DNA from: Spirochaetaceae bacterium UBA5556
Lineage (GTDB): Bacteria; Spirochaetota; Spirochaetia; Treponematales; Rectinemataceae
Direction: 5' to 3'
Assembly: GCA_002425765.1 (NCBI GenBank)
Contig: DIMW01000004.1
Coordinates: 1-64,000 of the forward strand
Length of the DNA: 64,000 bases
The notes beneath the pieces were generated by a model. It ran no database searches. It was not told the origin of the DNA and saw only the letters and a list, made by a program, of their open reading frames with translations. A program made the position numbers and the translations under genes. This document shows positions 61,696 to 64,000 of this stretch, piece after piece (positions within the stretch are counted from its first letter, which is position 1; each line of letters begins with the position of its first letter).

Positions 61696-64000
61696 ATAAA
61701 AGATTCATTGAACCGATGCAAGATATCGGCACGGCCCTTTTTCAGGTACAAAAGCCGGCCCGGTACGTGGGGGGGGAGTGCGGTGCCGCACCTCCGCTGG
61801 GACCGGAAGACAGCCGTCTCAGAATAGCGATTTCCTTCCCGGATCTCTATGAGATAGGCATGTCGAACAATGCGCTTCGAATCATTTATTCAATGTTGAA
61901 TGAAAGACGGAATGTGCTCGCGTGCGAGAGGGTCTTTGCGCCCGCTCCGGACTTTGAGCAGCTTCTGATTCAGAAAAACATACCGCTCTATACTCTAGAA
62001 AGTGGTATCCCTTTATTTGATCTAGATATACTTGCATTTACCATGGGATATGAGCTGCTCGCCACCAATATGCTCACTATCATGGAGCGGGGAGGTGTCC
62101 CTATTGAGACGGCGAGGCGAGGGGAGGGGGATCCGATTGTAATCGCGGGCGGGCCGGCCATTACCAATCCCTTGCCATTTGCGCGGTTTCTCGATGCTGT
62201 CTGGATTGGTGAGGCGGAGGCAGGCTTTGTTGATCTCGTGATTGGGCTGGCGGAGCTTAAGAAGTCTGGGGCGAGCCGGCGAGATACGTTGATCCTGTTG
62301 GCTGAACACCCCTCAGTCTGGATACCCCCATCACTGGAAAAAAGTCTTGGGCTTCCACACAAAAAACATGTCGTGCGGGCTATCTTTCAGGATTTTTATA
62401 GGACTGAACCCGTGCTCCGGTTTCCATATCCCGTATTGAGCCCTGTTCATGCGCACGGCTCTGTCGAGATTATGCGAGGCTGCCCCAATGGCTGCCGTTT
62501 CTGTCACGCAGGATATTTTTATCGCCCCCAGAGATCGAAATACCCGGAAATAATAAAAAAGGAAGTTGAAAATCTCATTTTAAGGCAAGGATATAAAGAG
62601 ATTACACTCTCGTCTTTGTCCTCTGGCGATTATCCGGGGATTATCGAACTCTTCGACGACCTCAATACTGCATGGTCGAAACACAAAGTGTCCTTTCAAC
62701 TCCCAAGCCTTAAAGTCGACAGCTTCACGTTGCCTCTTTTGGAAAAAATTTCGGAAGTACGGAAATCGGGGTTGACATTTGCCGTTGAGACAGCCCTCGA
62801 GTCATGGCAATGCGCCATAAATAAACAGGTGCCGTTTGAAAAAATTGCGGCTATTCTACATGAAGCCAAGACCAAAGGATTCAAGTCAGCCAAATTTTAT
62901 TTTATGGTCGGGCTTCCCGTGCCAGAGAAAGGCATGAAAGAGGCCCAGGAAATAGTCGACTATATCGAGCGGATAGCAGACCTGGAACGGATTTCGATCC
63001 ATGTGAATGTAGGGACTTTTATCCCAAAGCCTCATACTCCTTTTGAACGTGAGGCTCAACTCTCCGAGGAGGAGGCGCTGGAGTGCATCCAATACATACG
63101 GAGGAGCCTAAAATATAGAAAAAATATTGAAGTGAGCTATCATCCACCGTTTTTATCTGTATTGGAAGGGTTGCTCTCGCGCGGAGATGAGTCTGTCGCA
63201 GACATCATTTTCGACGCATATTCAAAGGGCGCCAGACTGGACGCCTGGGACGAGCATATGGATCGTGATCTGTGGCGTGAGGTTTTAACTCGCTTCGATG
63301 AGAAAAGAGGGGGGGCCGCCTGGCAGTCATTTCTGGCAGAAAAAGGGGAAGGGGAACCGCTGCCCTGGCGGGGAATATCATTAAAAGTGGCATCACGCTG
63401 GCTTCAAAGAGAAAGAGAGCGCGCACAAGAGAAAAAACTGACCTCAATATGTACTGAAAAATGTACTGAAAAATGTACTGAAAAATGTGGTATATGTGGT
63501 CATTTTTATAGTATTGTGTCTAAAAGTATACTTAATAAAGAAGAAAAACATATTGGTTTATCAGCTTCTGACTATGTGGGGAGTGATTTTCGTATAGCTG
63601 GGAGAGAGTTCTTTCCCGATAGCGCCGCGGAGGCGAATATGCTGGAGGTGAAATTGATCGCAGTTTGGTCGAAAAAAGGTCCTGCGGTCCTCTATCCTCT
63701 GCACGATGTGGCCAGATCGTTTTCAAGAGCATTTCATGTCACGGGCTATCAAGTCTCTTTTACTCGTGGCTTTAATCCCCAGCCAAGGCTTGAACTTTCG
63801 CCGCCTTTGCCTTTGGGGGTCGAGGGCGAGAATGAACTCCTCCTGATATGGATCAATATACCTAAGAATAGCCTGGGAGGATTTGAGAAATTCATCCTTG
63901 AGCGTCAAAATGATGTTCTATCATTATTGAATAACAACTTAGCCAAAGGACTTACCGTTAAATCATTGGGTATAAGTAGGTTCAATGATGATAGAAAAAG
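61692..64000 (+). CDS. Radical SAM protein fused to a DUF2344 domain (3' end outside window)
   Basis: The frame stays open from GTG 61692 to the last base, at least 769 residues. It begins with a B12-binding-like region (ISFPDLYEIGMSNNALRII). The radical SAM cluster motif is RGCPNGCRFCHAG (Cys264, 268, 271). After the barrel comes a Cys-rich linker with three copies of CTEK then CGICGH (Cys587-602), and then a DUF2344/TIGR03936-type domain (LYPLHDVARSFSRA, TRGFNPQPRLELSPPLP). The TIGR03960 + TIGR03936 pair is common in treponemes and other anaerobes; no reaction is known. Overlaps rodA by 4 nt. ATG at 61716 is an alternative start. Confidence 0.88.
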   Translation, partial: MNKRFIEPMQDIGTALFQVQKPARYVGGECGAAPPLGPEDSRLRIAISFPDLYEIGMSNNALRIIYSMLNERRNVLACERVFAPAPDFEQLLIQKNIPLYTLESGIPLFDLDILAFTMGYELLATNMLTIMERGGVPIETARRGEGDPIVIAGGPAITNPLPFARFLDAVWIGEAEAGFVDLVIGLAELKKSGASRRDTLILLAEHPSVWIPPSLEKSLGLPHKKHVVRAIFQDFYRTEPVLRFPYPVLSPVHAHGSVEIMRGCPNGCRFCHAGYFYRPQRSKYPEIIKKEVENLILRQGYKEITLSSLSSGDYPGIIELFDDLNTAWSKHKVSFQLPSLKVDSFTLPLLEKISEVRKSGLTFAVETALESWQCAINKQVPFEKIAAILHEAKTKGFKSAKFYFMVGLPVPEKGMKEAQEIVDYIERIADLERISIHVNVGTFIPKPHTPFEREAQLSEEEALECIQYIRRSLKYRKNIEVSYHPPFLSVLEGLLSRGDESVADIIFDAYSKGARLDAWDEHMDRDLWREVLTRFDEKRGGAAWQSFLAEKGEGEPLPWRGISLKVASRWLQRERERAQEKKLTSICTEKCTEKCTEKCGICGHFYSIVSKSILNKEEKHIGLSASDYVGSDFRIAGREFFPDSAAEANMLEVKLIAVWSKKGPAVLYPLHDVARSFSRAFHVTGYQVSFTRGFNPQPRLELSPPLPLGVEGENELLLIWINIPKNSLGGFEKFILERQNDVLSLLNNNLAKGLTVKSLGISRFNDDRK

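Noticed and set aside
63450..63485. Short tandem repeat considered as a CRISPR array
   Set aside because: Repeat units are 12 bp, directly adjacent without spacers, and in frame within a coding sequence.

Overview
The window looks like a piece of chromosome from a host-associated or environmental spirochaete of the treponeme group. This is inferred from gene order and family features, not from a database search. The pointers are: tamB-bamA followed by mutS; the block rimP-nusA-infB-rbfA-truB-ribF-rpsO-pnp; an outsized GreA carrying a long helical-repeat N-terminus; dnaG-rpoD; and mreBCD-mrdA-rodA followed by a radical SAM gene. Base composition is moderate, with some AT-rich pockets.

Layout. 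1-4.8 kb: envelope assembly (TamB end, BamA). 5.0-8.4 kb: mutS and comF, each with its own promoter. 8.4-23.3 kb: one long co-directional block, mostly with overlapping or tightly spaced genes. It starts at a consensus sigma70 promoter and a structured, attenuator-like leader, and runs from rimP through translation and RNA-decay genes into an M16 peptidase, dut, lptF, lptG and tgt. 23.3-30.4 kb: an accessory and decaying segment. It holds a frameshifted PucR-type regulator, an SDR dehydrogenase plus CocE/NonD-type hydrolase module with its own terminator, a flavodoxin, and a two-component system broken by a transposase remnant, followed by a second, IS1380-like remnant. 30.4-40.3 kb: greA and a TPR gene on the minus strand, rpe, two exported proteins and dtd on plus, then ppdK on minus. 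40.5-48.8 kb: a lipoprotein and a DUF503 gene divergent from metG, a FemAB-type ligase, an AMMECR1/MEMO pair, a small coiled-coil protein, a galactokinase-like protein and surE. 48.9-64 kb: tRNA-Thr, tRNA-Tyr, mltG-dnaG-rpoD, a zinc-ribbon coiled-coil protein, rnpB, a TPR protein and the rod-shape operon, ending inside a radical SAM/DUF2344 gene that runs off the window.

Themes worth attention. (1) Several genes (mutS, comF, metG, the DUF503 gene, a small coiled-coil gene, the TPR gene after rnpB) have no Shine-Dalgarno and a -10 box ending only 6-9 nt before the start codon, which suggests leaderless mRNAs. Some of these promoters overlap the terminator of the gene upstream, and metG and the DUF503 gene share one -35 hexamer. 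(2) Housekeeping enzymes carry unusual appendages: PPDK ends in two AT-hook motifs, NusA ends in a zinc ribbon, IF2 has an R/G/Y-rich disordered region, and the radical SAM protein has an in-frame 12-bp repeat expanding a Cys motif. (3) Some enzymes lack canonical catalytic residues: the galactokinase-like protein, the CocE-like hydrolase (Ser to Cys) and the flavokinase half of RibF. I did not find one self-evident new system. The best candidates for novelty are the AT-hook PPDK with its palindrome/hairpin control region, and the leaderless promoter architecture.
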